From Achaetomium macrosporum (Eukaryota; Ascomycota; Sordariomycetes; Sordariales; Chaetomiaceae): a DNA stretch of 64,000 bases. The notes beneath the pieces were generated by a model. It worked only from the letters and a program-made list of their open reading frames with translations, made no database searches and had not been told where the DNA came from. Positions 22,405 to 33,175 of this stretch are shown piece by piece (within the stretch, counting starts at the first letter, position 1; each line of letters starts with the position of its first letter). The stretch lies in NCBI GenBank assembly GCA_033296875.1, contig MU860032.1, forward strand, positions 114,991-178,990. The letters are read 5' to 3'. Both the position numbers and the translations under genes were made by a program.

Positions 22405-25047
22405 TCAGATATGGCTCCCATCGGGCACGGCAAACCCAGCGCCCGACACGTGCTCGGCATGCCAGGTGAGGAAATCCCCCAGATCATGGCTGAGGTTGAA
22501 GCCCATGGGGACCATGTACTCATTCCCTTCGACGTCATGGCTCACCACGAGATCCATCATGGGACTCTGCGGTAGGCTCTGGATGCTGTCGACGCTGGGC
22601 CGCCGCCCGGAGTCGATCGCAAGCCCGCCGTGGTTGCGGCCGCGGCTCTCAAACGACGCCGACTGCTTCAGCACCGGCGGAGCCGCGAGCGGCTGGTGGC
22701 CGAAGGTCGTGCTGCTGACGCTCCGCCGGTGGCCCCCGGGCTTGTTGGAGCCGCCGGTGTGGCCGACCGGCAGTCCGAGAGATACGGTGGGGAAGAAGCG
22801 CCCTGCGATGGAGTCGCCGAAGTCGAACTTCCTGTTGCTTCCGTCCTCGGCCTCGCTCGGCGCCGGCGGGTCTATCCTGCGGAAGCCGGGGTTCCGGGTA
22901 TTACTACCCACCACCGTCCGCGGGCTGCTGCCGGGCGTCGAGGTCGGCGAGGGTGGCGTCAGGGCTGGCGTCCGCGGAAGGACGGGCGTCCACCCCTGGG
23001 TGGGAGTGCGTGGCTCGCTGGGGCCGATCAGCGACCCGGGCCCGTCGAAGCCGAAGCTGCCGAACCACGAGGCTAGCTCTTCGAGTTGCTCGAGCTCGGC
23101 CTCGGACGGCCGCGAGTAGTCGGTCGGCTCGCTGAAGAAGTCGCCCGCACCGCCGAGGATGGCCATCTGAAACGCTGTCCAGTCAAGCGTGTCGTCAACG
23201 GCCGCGGCCAGTTTGCCGATCGGCAGATCGGCCTTGGCCAAGCGAATCCGGCCGTGGCGGAAGGCCGGCATGGCCAGGGTGTAAGGGGTGCTGTCGAGGA
23301 AAACGTAGTCATCCGTGTTCACCTTGGAGGCAGATCCGGGCGGCTGCGGCGCTGATGTCGGCGATAGGGTCGCCTCCTCAGGTCCTGTCGCTACCACCTC
23401 GGGAATGGTGGGAAGTGGTGGCAGTTGTCTGCTCGGGAGACGGCGGTGCATCGGAGGAGCCTTCAACGGTGGCGGCATGGGCGACGCGGCTAGCTGCTTG
23501 GCCTCGATTGGCTTCGGTTCCGCGGCCGACGCATCCTCCACCATCATGATCGGCAGAGACCCTTCATCCTCATCCCCGTCGCAGGACTTGGTGGTTGGCG
23601 AGTCTGGTTGCTGCAACGGCAATGACGGTTCTTCTTCCGCCAGCTCTGCCACTTGTGCTTGCCCATGATCAGAATCCTGGTTCGTCCCATTCAACTGCTC
23701 TTCCGGCTGCAGGGTGGGTGTTTTGCAGTCTTCTTGGTTGATACCGGTCCCCTGGTTCAAAACAGAGGCGCGCGGCGTCACCACGTTATCATCCTCCGAC
23801 ACCGCATCGAGCGATTTGTCGAGGCTCAATGGGTCAATTGGCGTAGCGGCGGCGCTCTTATTATTGTCCTTATCCTTATCCTTTTTCTTTCTATCCACGT
23901 CGTGCGTCACGCCCAGCTCCGGCGACCTAGTCCAATGCGCTGCCCTACTCATCCTAATTTCCCGCAGCGTACTCTCGGGAAGCATCTCGTCCACCTCGAT
24001 TCGGTGGAAGATACGGATCGTAAACAAATCCTTGGCGCTCTCAGTCAATTGCCACATGGACGACTGCCTCACCGGGGCACGTGGCCGCCGCCGCGACTTC
24101 TTTGACTTTGCCCGTTTCGGCCGCGAGTTGGACGGGAGGCGGGCTTGGGCGGGTAACAAAGGATCCTTCATCGACGTCTTTGTCGGTGACTTGACCGACT
24201 TGACGGAGCCCTGGCTGCGCCGCTGCGACTTCCTCCGTACTGGAGGAGACACCGGTGATGGATCCTTGAGTTTGGGAAACTTGTCCAGCTCATGGTCGGG
24301 TAGTTTTGCATTGGTCACGGTCACGGGCTGGCGTAGCTTGAATGCCTCGTCCGTCTCGTGCATGAGCTGCTGGGCTTCTGGGGAGAAGCCCGCCTTGTCG
24401 CCTTCGGCTGCTGTCTCAGGCGGCGGAGTCACAGTGATCACTTCTAGAGCCGGCGGGTGAGTGCTGGTCTCAGGCGTTGATGGAACAGTATCCGGCGTCT
24501 CTGCCGGCGTCTGCGGGAATTGCGGGAACATGTCTGCGTGCTGGGGTGGTGATGACGGGGGCGTAAGCTGAGGATGTTGGAGTGAGTGAGCCGACACTGG
24601 ACTCCTGCCTCGCGATATCTGTTGTTGATCATCGATTTGTTGAGGTAGAAGAAGAGGACTCCTTTGAGGGCTTCTCTGGGGCCCCATCAGGGGACTTCCC
24701 AATGGACTTCTATCCGGACGGCGGGGAGGCGAGGCGCGGGGGGTCGGGTTCGCATTCACGACATAGCCGGTGCCATTGTCAATGCTGCACAAAGAAGTGG
24801 TTGACGACTGCGGCGTGTCGGGCAACGGCGGAATGCAGATGATGCGATGGAGGTCTTCGCTCCGGCGGATATTGATGCTCGGCTTGGACCGCTTCATCAA
24901 CCCCATTGGCGGTCTCCATGTCTTGATCCGGCTGAGCGTGTCCATCTCGTCATCGTCGTCGTGGTAGAAGTATGACCCTTCATAGTCCTCGGGCCCATCG
25001 GGCTTCTTCTGAGGACTCGGAATGAGCTTCTTCCGGATGCTGAACAT
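22405..25047 (-). CDS. Unrecognised large disordered protein
   Basis: One uninterrupted frame giving 880 residues from the ATG at 25047 (MFSIRKKLIPSPQKKPDG). An in-frame upstream start would add 24 residues of little likeness. Most of the protein is Pro/Ser/Thr-rich and low-complexity. Two sections look ordered: about residues 325-385, with SSMWQLTESAKDLFTIRIFHR and EVDEMLPESTLREIRMSR, and about 575-680, with DDYVFLDSTPYTLAMPAFRHGR and LDWTAFQMAILGGAGDFFSE. A Lys/Asp run (KKKDKDKDNN) separates blocks. No catalytic motif, membrane segment or signal peptide is seen. The C-terminus is hydrophobic and aromatic (NLSHDLGDFLTWHAEHVSGAG). I do not recognise a family. High third-position GC and the length support a real gene. 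Confidence 0.75.
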   Translation of the reverse strand: MFSIRKKLIPSPQKKPDGPEDYEGSYFYHDDDDEMDTLSRIKTWRPPMGLMKRSKPSINIRRSEDLHRIICIPPLPDTPQSSTTSLCSIDNGTGYVVNANPTPRASPPRRPDRSPLGSPLMGPQRSPQRSPLLLPQQIDDQQQISRGRSPVSAHSLQHPQLTPPSSPPQHADMFPQFPQTPAETPDTVPSTPETSTHPPALEVITVTPPPETAAEGDKAGFSPEAQQLMHETDEAFKLRQPVTVTNAKLPDHELDKFPKLKDPSPVSPPVRRKSQRRSQGSVKSVKSPTKTSMKDPLLPAQARLPSNSRPKRAKSKKSRRRPRAPVRQSSMWQLTESAKDLFTIRIFHRIEVDEMLPESTLREIRMSRAAHWTRSPELGVTHDVDRKKKDKDKDNNKSAAATPIDPLSLDKSLDAVSEDDNVVTPRASVLNQGTGINQEDCKTPTLQPEEQLNGTNQDSDHGQAQVAELAEEEPSLPLQQPDSPTTKSCDGDEDEGSLPIMMVEDASAAEPKPIEAKQLAASPMPPPLKAPPMHRRLPSRQLPPLPTIPEVVATGPEEATLSPTSAPQPPGSASKVNTDDYVFLDSTPYTLAMPAFRHGRIRLAKADLPIGKLAAAVDDTLDWTAFQMAILGGAGDFFSEPTDYSRPSEAELEQLEELASWFGSFGFDGPGSLIGPSEPRTPTQGWTPVLPRTPALTPPSPTSTPGSSPRTVVGSNTRNPGFRRIDPPAPSEAEDGSNRKFDFGDSIAGRFFPTVSLGLPVGHTGGSNKPGGHRRSVSSTTFGHQPLAAPPVLKQSASFESRGRNHGGLAIDSGRRPSVDSIQSLPQSPMMDLVVSHDVEGNEYMVPMGFNLSHDLGDFLTWHAEHVSGAGFAVPDGSHI

Positions 25048-28000
25048 GGTGCTTGTCTGTGGGGACAAAAGGGAGGAGAGAAAGGAAAGGGCCGGAACGT
25101 AGGACGTAGCACATGGCACGGGGATATGAGTGAAGGGGTTTCGAGGCGTTGGTTAGGTTGCCGGCCACCGCATGTCCACAGCCGTCTTGTTCGTGTGACC
25201 TCACAACCCAACAGGCTTACACACACGTATGGAGTGAGGGAGGAGGAGAAAGGCCAGACTTGCCGGGAAAGGGCAGGGCCGGAGGCGCGGGGGACAGAGG
25301 GTAGGTGTATGCGACGGTGCTGTGCTGTAGTGTAATATTAAACAGAACGGCGCATGGCCGCAGAGCATCCCAGTGAACTCCACGAGGGACCGCACCCGCC
25401 GGGGCCGCCCACCCTGCGACTGGCTCCGGTCCCAGCCTGCGTGCTACATACTGTGGTACTCTTGCACGAAGAGTGTGGCGTTGACCATCGCCAAACCTGC
25501 GAAAGAATGCAAAGACCGGGGCCCTGGCTGCCAAGCGAGCTGGGGGGCGGGCACATCTCCATCCGCGACAAGCGAGGAAGAGGCCGGGCCATGGGGTGCG
25601 AGGAGCGACCCCTCCATCCTCTCTCACTCATTCATCAACCCCCGGCTTTCCTGTTTTCGTTGCCATAGTGCCGCAATTGGCCAACCGTTTTGCGCAGAGC
25701 TGAATTCGCAAAGCCGCCCACGGTGACCGGATTGCTGTCCAGCAACTTGTTGAAACACATTGTACCGAAAAGTATTCTTTCACAGTATCCCGGAAGGACA
25801 TCGCCAGATGATCGACGCTCGACTCGGCAGGAGCAAGCGGCACTGATTCTGGGTACGATCCTAGGCACAATCCTAGCAGGTTTGGCGATGCCGGTCTCGA
25901 TCAAGCTGCGATCGCAAAGAACATCTTCGCACCACCATGGGTTCGAGGACATTCGCTCGCATAACCGGCGCTGAATCGGATATGTACAGCTCGACGAGCT
26001 GCAGGCAACAGGAAGAGCGCGATGAGAGACAACGGGCTAGTCTAAGAGGCGGTGGGTCTCGCGATCGTCTATGCCCTTGTCGCGGGGCCATCTTATCTCC
26101 TAAGCACGACGCCTCGACTACAGCGAGAAAAGGGGAAACTGCACTCTTGGTCATCGGATCAAATGCGAGTTGGTTTCATCAATGAGCTTCGTGAGCAGCG
26201 CGTTGGCAGTAGATGAGAGCCAAGCAGCTGGGAAGACTCCTCGTACGTAATCGGGTCAGGTGTTGGCCCGTTGACCACTCGGTTGGGGGCCTTCGCACGC
26301 GGCTTCTCGCCTGGAATGCTGCTTCGCCAAGCATGGAGAAGGCACAGTGAGGGGAGCTGTGCTCGAGGCGAATTGCCCGTATGCCGTTACCTGCGCGGTC
26401 AACAGCTGAATCACCAACACCAGACTAGTAGCTCTATTTGTAATTCCACTCGGTAGGAAAGATGGGTTTCGAGGTCGGCTGCTCAAGTCGGTGAGAAAAT
26501 GAAATTGCAATGATATGACAAAGGAAACAAGAACTTGCAGATCCAGGGCGGCTTAGCTTCCCATGATGAGTTCCGTTCCATCAGGTCCGCGGTTGCGTAG
26601 CGCAGGCCTGGATTCAGTGGATTGGCCAAGGTGTTCGGATGAGAGCGGGAGCGATGTAAGAATGCCCCGCACCAGGCTGACAGTGCGCAATCTCGCAACC
26701 TGGCACGCGCACTGTCGCTAGTTAAACCCGCCGTTAGAGATCCTCACCGGTGGTGGAGACCTCGCTATCGCCTACCCCCTGCCCCTATCCCTTGTTAGCC
26801 GAATTACTCTCCGAGCAAGCCGTTGGCGCACTGTACACACGAGCCATAGCTAAACGGCAACCCCAATTCGGCCAAGCCACTTGAAGCCGGAGGGCAGCCG
26901 AGGATCCCAGGCATACAGTCAAACCAAACACACACACATCCACTTGTGCAAACACTGGAAATATAGCATTAGGAGTATTTTCGCTGCAGCGCATGGCCAA
27001 TGAGCGCTGACCACCCTCGCCAGCCTCCAAAGCCTTCGGGGAACGTAGTGAACAACGATTCACGAGCGATGCAATACAGGCACCGTCGACGCGAATTGGG
27101 ATCAATTGGGTACCGGAGGGTTTCTGCGCAACATAGATGCAGGCCCTCCCCTGATCATACCATCCCTAGCCCGCACGTGGAAGGTGCGCTAAGAAAACCT
27201 GCTTGACCAATGCTTGGTGAATTCCTCACCAAAGGGATCCCGCTCAGATTTGTGGGAGCAGTGGGTCCTCAGACGCTAGTTTAGCTCCCTCGGGCGGGTG
27301 ATTATCTCACAATGAACTAGCACTGTCGAGCAGGGTTGTCGCCGACCTTCCCGCCGACAGGAGAGCAGGCTCGGCCCCAATGTCCCATGACCTCATACGC
27401 CTGAACGGTCACACACAGAAAGGTTGCAACGAGAGCGGAAAATGTCCCTGTGCAGGGGCGTCTTCGAATATTGCCGTCGTGCAGGCTACACTACCTACGG
27501 TAGCTATGGGCAGCAGCACTGCCTGATCTCTCTCCCACAGCCCCGGTGCGATATCCTCATGCATGGTTTGCGTCGGCTCTCAGACGGGAAGCACCGCTTT
27601 GCAGGCCTGACCGGCAGTCGCGATCTCCAGGCAACAAGTAAATCGAGTCGAGCATCGCCCCGCTAATGGAAATCATCCAGTTGCAAGCCCACTCGTCTAC
27701 AGGGATTTTTCGTCGGCTGCACACCATCTCGACTGCAACTGCCGCGATAGTGCATTGCAATGAGCGCCCCGCGGCCAACCAGAGTCGCAGTCTTGGGGGC
27801 AGCGAGAGCAGAAGCGGGAAGCTTCGCCACAACCAAGCACTGTCTTGACTGTGCACATACCAGATCAGGAACAGCGTCTCGGCCAAACGTCCTGTTCCTG
27901 AGTTGTGCACAACCGCTGTTGCCCATGGCAGCCCGAGCCATCCTTTCGGCGGCGCTCTTCAGCGCTCTCCACCGAGTCCACTCTTGATTCCCGTCGGCCG

Positions 28001-29019
28001 GGGCAGCCTGATGGCATGGGAAGGCATGGCGCCGTGATAGGATGCAACATGCGAGGACACCTTGATCAACTCCGCAAGCAACCATTGCACGTGGGCCTCG
28101 TCGACGCCCTCAGGCACATACATACATACGGATGAACGAGAGGCTGCCGTCACCCTTGTCTCCCGAGATTCCTACAAAGGGTTCAACGGACCCATCCGGG
28201 CTTCTCAACGGCGCGGGCGAGATGATCTCACGTTAGGGCTCCTTCCCGTACACAGTAAGCTGGGAAGCATCGCAAGCAGACTATTGGCGATTTGGATTTG
28301 GCTTGCGTCGTTGTCAGCTTCATCTCGGTCTCGAACTACTAGCGTATGTCCTTGTGTAACCGTCTCATCCAGTGGAGAACATCACAAAGGCACCACGCAA
28401 TCCATCGCCTCTGTGCTGACGGGGACCCTTGAAAGCAAAGGTTACCTACTTACATAGTAATAGTATGTGACCATGTAGTCTGAGAGAACAATGGAGGCTT
28501 ATGTGGCTGACAGCTCGACCGATACGACGCAGGCGTGGATAACCCATGAGTAGTTACTGAGACATTCAGCTCAAGGCCTGGCAACAGAGGTTCTGACGGG
28601 ATCGTTTCCACGCCGCAACATGGCACTGCTGTTTCAGACAACGGGACCTGGAGGTTGGGAAGACCCATTATCCAGCCGGAAAATCTCCGGACGCAGTTGG
28701 ATCCATTTCTGCGGCTTGTCACCATTCAGACTGGCTTCCTATCAGACTCAATCCCACGGTTTCGGAACCAAAGGACCCATTGGCCTCTCATGTGTCATCC
28801 GAACCAACAAGCAAGTTCTGGGCCCAGAGACGCGACCTCATTGTCTGCAGTCCAACCCACAAGGTGTGATACAGAGCCGCACACCCTCCCCTCGAAACCC
28901 GCGCCCGCACATGGTGTTCCCATTCACCCCAGGTTGCTATCCACAAGGCTGCGGCTGCTGCTCCAGCTGCTATGTATAGAAGCGGGGTATGGGCCCCCGT
29001 CCTCTCCGTATGTACTGGT

Positions 29020-29160
29020 ATGGCCGGCTCCCAGAGCTCCGCGGCCGAGTCCGGGGAGACCATGGCCGCCGAACAACCAGTGCCGCCGCGGCGGGGTGCC
29101 TCATCCGCAAGCCGTGAAACCAACTTCCTCGAACTCCTGCCGGATCTTTGCACCGAGTAA
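29020..29160 (+). CDS. Exon-like small ORF, uncertain
   Basis: An ATG opens 46 codons with gene-like third-position GC and a plausible protein sequence (MAGSQSSAAESGETMAAEQP, later ETNFLELLPDLCTE). It ends exactly where a consensus donor GTAAGC occurs at 29156, inside the terminal TAA context. This looks like a first coding exon. A possible tiny second exon follows a TATAG acceptor and is itself followed by GTAAGG, but I find no convincing continuation downstream. It may be a gene remnant, a small peptide or chance. Confidence 0.25.
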   Translation: MAGSQSSAAESGETMAAEQPVPPRRGASSASRETNFLELLPDLCTE

Positions 29161-29287
29161 GCTGTCCCCTCGTCCCGGCTACCTGTTATAGATACGGTAA
29201 GGCCCAACTCGGCCATCGCTGCCGGCCTGTCTTGCCTTCCCTTCCCTCTTCTTCCTCCTACCGAGACCGGGGCTCTCGTTTCGTTTC

Positions 29288-29315
29288 ATTCATCCATCCA
29301 TCCGTCCGTCCGTCC
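29288..29315. repeat. TCCA/TCCG tetranucleotide repeat
   Basis: Roughly seven tandem tetranucleotides, TCCA units turning into TCCG units, in the gene-poor stretch. Confidence 0.8.
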
Positions 29316-31267
29316 TGCTGCCGCGGCCGGGTTTTCTGGTCCGGTTGGCTTGATTATTTTTTTCCCTCGGTCTTTGAATCCTAACGGCCGCCTTGCTGTT
29401 GTTGCTGACCACGGCGGTGGCAGCGGCAGTGACATTGATAGCAACACCACACATACACACACGCGCGCGGTAGGTCAGAGGATTTCGTTGGCCCTCTGCA
29501 TGGTCCTTGTCGTGGTTGTCTTGAGGAATGATGTCGCCGCGTTTGTTGGCGTGTGCATGTACTTCGTCTTCCTCTCGGCGAGGTGTTCGGAAGTCTGGTC
29601 ATCCGGGTCTCCTTCGGGGCGCCAGCAGCGGGACAGGAAGGAGAGTGAGGATTTTAGCAGGGCGAGAGGCTGATACTGCCTCCAGACGGTTTCCACGTGC
29701 GTCTGTTGTTCCTCTCCTTCGTTTCGTTCCAAGGGGTGGTGCTCGTTAGGTCTCATTTTCGGGATTTTTAGGTAGGTAAGGATGGAAAGGGGATGAGTAG
29801 GTAGATAAGGGAGGTAGAAAGCGTGGAGTAGCTGGTCTCCGCCAAGGAGGAGTGAGAGTGGGAGTTAAAGAGAGAGTTGTAGAGACTCACGGTTTACTTG
29901 GGAATGAGATCCCGCGTCGCGGGTATATCAAGAAGATCCATTCCTCGCAACCCAAGGGGAAGGGGGTCTACATTGCTGGAGACAGCTGTATATGTGGTAA
30001 CTGGACGGGACTCCGTCTCCCTACACCATCAGCCGGCTCTAGGGCGTCCCGAAGGCGTGGGTGAGGACACCATCTTGTGCTGGTTCATAACTTTCCATTG
30101 GCAGACCGGAAGCGAAGCGACCCAGAGATCATGTAGGTACTCGGAGCCGCACACGGACTCCGGAGCCCATAGGCAGAAGCAGCCCATTGGGAATGCGGAA
30201 GAGCCTGGCATGCATGGAGAAATGGAGGATATGAAACCACATGCCATCGGCAACCGTCAACAATCCCCTCAACTAACCCCAATTCTCCGCACCGGCCTGG
30301 ATTCTGGACCTGCCCTGTCTCTGCTGCTTGTCGCTGCGATGTTGGATCTTGCGAAGAATGCAGAGAAACTGGATCACATGAATAAGCTAAGCTGACTTCG
30401 AAGCAACTTCAGCGATAGTCTGCATCAGCTTACACACGGCTGACTGACGCCGTGAGCCAGTGGCATAGCAGGCCCGGCGCCACGATTCGGGGTGGCACGG
30501 CTGAGAGAGGCTGATGACAGAAACTCTCCTCCCATCGCCAGTCTTTTGTGTTTTCATGAGTAAGCGCCGAGTATTGATACTTGCCTCTGCTCGTCGCTCG
30601 CGTCTAGTATTCCACTTCCCTGGCTCTGACATATACGGTATGTATTGTTGATTCACATTTGCTCATTCTGGACAATACAGAAAAGAAAATACCTCGTTAA
30701 GTATAGAACGGAAGGAACGCTAATACAGGAGAGGAGAATTGGTGCCAATGGGCCAAGGAAACACCAACGTGCCAGTCGAGTGGCGAGTGTCATTCCATCT
30801 TTCCCCTCTCCAGAAGAAGCAGGATTCCCTCCGGCCAGTTCTGCTTCGTCCAAATCACACCTTTCATCCTAGCGTGGGGTTTAGCTCTGGTGGCGTCCGC
30901 TTCTGCACCCCTCAACCAACCCCTTGGGTTCTTCGCCCTCTCTCTAAATGCCCTGCTGTCCCAAGTTAGGTCTGGAAAGGAAATGCGGCTTAAGTCTGGC
31001 CACAACCATGGTCTGGGCAGATTGGAGCCTTGTTCTCGGAGCTAGCTCAAGTCGGTACATCTGCGGACAACGTAAATGTATGGCATTGAGGACGCGGAGT
31101 TGTGTTGTTGTCAACGGCCCTGGGAAGCGGGAACTAATTCTGCAGCGCTGAATGTGGGAGTAACAACGCAGCAGCTGGATTGTCCCAGTCCGTCTGTATA
31201 CGCCGGTGTTTGGGCTGTACTGTGTAGTAGATTCATCGCCGAAGTTGCTAGCATCCCCGTAAAACAC

Positions 31268-32356
31268 TTACGTTTCCATCTCAGCTCCTTCCTCCCCTTC
31301 ATCTTCTTCATCTTCTTCACCCTCATCCTCGCAAACCGCATACGGCACAAATCGGAAGTCCAAAAAGCTTGGCCCAGACCCCTCCACCTCCACCATAAAC
31401 TGCATGCTCAACACGCCCTGGCCGTCACCGCGCAAGCTGACCTTGCTCGCGATGCGCATGGCCTCGCTCGCCGATTTGATGATGTCGAACTTAAACGTCT
31501 GTACCCACCGCTGCCTCACCGAGAAGGTTTCGAGTAGATCTCGCCCCTTGTCAAAGTCCACGCTGCTCGAACCGAGCGGACCGCCCGAGCTTGTCAAGCG
31601 GAGGTAGGGCTCCCGCTTCGACGCGGCGATCGTCAGCTTCTCGGGACTTGTCGGAGCCAGCTCGGTGAGGGCATCCAACAGCCAGCGAGCCGAGGTGATG
31701 ATCTTGAACGACAGGTCTTCAATGTCAAAGGGGATGTCGTCCGGGGTTTCGGGCACGTAGGTGGTGAGGTTACAGGTCGTGCTGACGCCGGACTCGTCGA
31801 GCACGATGCTGAAGGGCTCGCCTTCTTGGGCGTAGGAGAGGGAGCATGTGCCGGACATGCCCAGGGTGTGGTTGGAGAAAGCATCGGATCGATAGTTGCG
31901 CAGGTTGCTGCGGTAGGGGTCGGCGTCGGCTTTGGCTTGGCGGGCGGCAGCGTCGGCAGCACCGAAGATCTGGAGCGTTTCGAGGAGGGCGGGAAGAGAG
32001 ATTTGAAAGGTCGGTGGCAAGGGCTCGTCTTCTTTCTCTGAATCTTCGGCCGAGGTTGAGTCCTGGGCGGGGCCTGAAGGGATGTTGGTGGTATATGTGG
32101 TGAAAAGGCTCTTACTCCAATGCGCGACCCCTAGTGAAAGTCAACATCGGCAGGTCACTCAGAGACTGGGGTCGCAGCTTCACTCACCTTGCATCACTCG
32201 AGCATGGTCGGCCGCAAACCTCAGGCCATTCTCTGTGATATCGATGTGCACTTTGTTCGTGAAGTTGATTGCCTTGAGGAGCTGGTATAGTGGTCTGGTC
32301 GAGCTGGCAACCGCTCGGAAGATGGGAGGAGCCGGAGCAGAGCCTTCTGGCTCCAT
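31268..32356 (-). CDS. rad1: DNA damage checkpoint clamp subunit Rad1
   Basis: Subunit of the Rad9-Hus1-Rad1 (9-1-1) sliding clamp, which is loaded at damaged DNA to activate the ATR checkpoint kinase. Exons 32356-32188 and 32130-31268 give 343 residues (S. pombe Rad1 is 323). The first exon carries FRAVASSTRPLYQLLKAINF and HIDITENGLRFAADHARVMQ. The junction yields VMQG-VAHWSKSLFTTYTTNIP, typical of Rad1. The rest follows the PCNA-like fold, with SARWLLDALTEL and EPYLRLTSSGGPLGSSSVD. The C-terminus is very acidic (EDEGEEDEEDEGEEGAE). The start is the ATG at 32356. The stop codon overlaps a perfect GTAAGT donor, so an additional 3' exon is possible. The gene lies 130 bp downstream of OST5 on the same strand. 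Confidence 0.9.
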
Positions 32357-32486
32357 GACGATTCGAGGCGGCACGCCCGCAGAGAAAACGTATCAAAGCT
32401 TCAGGAGGACCTCTGCTGGAGTCTGCGCAAAACCGACTTCTTTCAAATAACGCTATGGTACAGAATCGGCGAGAGGCTTGGGTATC

Positions 32487-32835
32487 TTAGACGTAGACTC
32501 CGACCGCACAGAACATGTAAACCACGCCAAACCTGCGATTTCTGTTAGACCGGCTGAGACATCGACTGCGTGTTGTTCGACGTACGCAAGGGCCAGGGAC
32601 GCTGGAACAGCGAGGACGGGCAGGTTCACGAGTGAGCGGTCTATGTTGCCGGGTCGTCAGTAGAAGCCGGCCAGAATTGAGATGCACCAGACGTACTCAG
32701 CGCAAAAGCGCCTGTCAGGGAGAAGCCGATGACCAGCAGAATGAAGGCGACCCAGAATTGACTGCCCTTGCCGACGGCGGGGATGAAGGGCGAGCCAGCT
32801 GCCGCCTGCCAAACCTCATGCAGTGACGAATCCAT
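32487..32835 (-). CDS. OST5: Oligosaccharyltransferase subunit Ost5 / TMEM258
   Basis: Tiny ER membrane subunit of oligosaccharyltransferase. Exons 32835-32697, 32640-32586 and 32532-32487 give 79 residues, the same length as human TMEM258. The reading is MDSSLHEVWQAA, a hydrophobic segment (FWVAFILLVIGFSLTGAFAL), the loop NRSLVNLPVLAVPASLALA, then FGVVYMFCAVGVYV. The closing VGVYV matches the VGIYV end of TMEM258. Both introns (56 and 53 nt) have GTACGT donors. Reading through the second intron would destroy the family C-terminus, which supports the spliced model. It shares a short divergent promoter with GCN5 and belongs to the same complex as SWP1 in this window. Confidence 0.9.
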
Positions 32836-33175
32836 GTGCTGCAATTTTGGAGGCGTTGAGTATAATCACCCTCAGGTACAAGCTCAAGCTGTCCAAAGTC
32901 TTCCAGAATGTGTCGACAGAACTTACGCGTCCAGAACGTACAAGACAGGAATGTTGGCGATGCGAGTCTTCCAAAAGGTCAATTGGACAACTTTCGGTTT
33001 CTGGTTCACATCGAAGCTTGGCGCGGCGGCTGCAGGGCTGAGCAGGGGCCACTTTCGGTGCACGACTCCCTGTCTTGCCGCCTGTGGATCCACTTTTACG
33101 AATCCATCATGAAGCATCGACATCGCAATCCAGAGCGCGATTCCTGCCATCAAACAACAGCTACATCCCATCAAA
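32836..33175. promoter_or_regulatory. Divergent promoter of OST5 and GCN5
   Basis: The two start codons are 340 bp apart on opposite strands, with no other gene between. The region must hold both transcription starts and may co-regulate the pair. No TATA box or named factor site stands out. Confidence 0.6.

Larger units (their letters stand above)
25048..31267. other. Gene-poor stretch of about 6 kb
   Basis: Only short open frames on both strands, none with family likeness, apart from the exon-like ORF listed at 29020-29160. It also contains the promoter of the minus-strand gene at its left end and a TCCA/TCCG tetranucleotide run at 29288-29315. Candidate non-coding transcripts cannot be judged from sequence. 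Confidence 0.5.
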
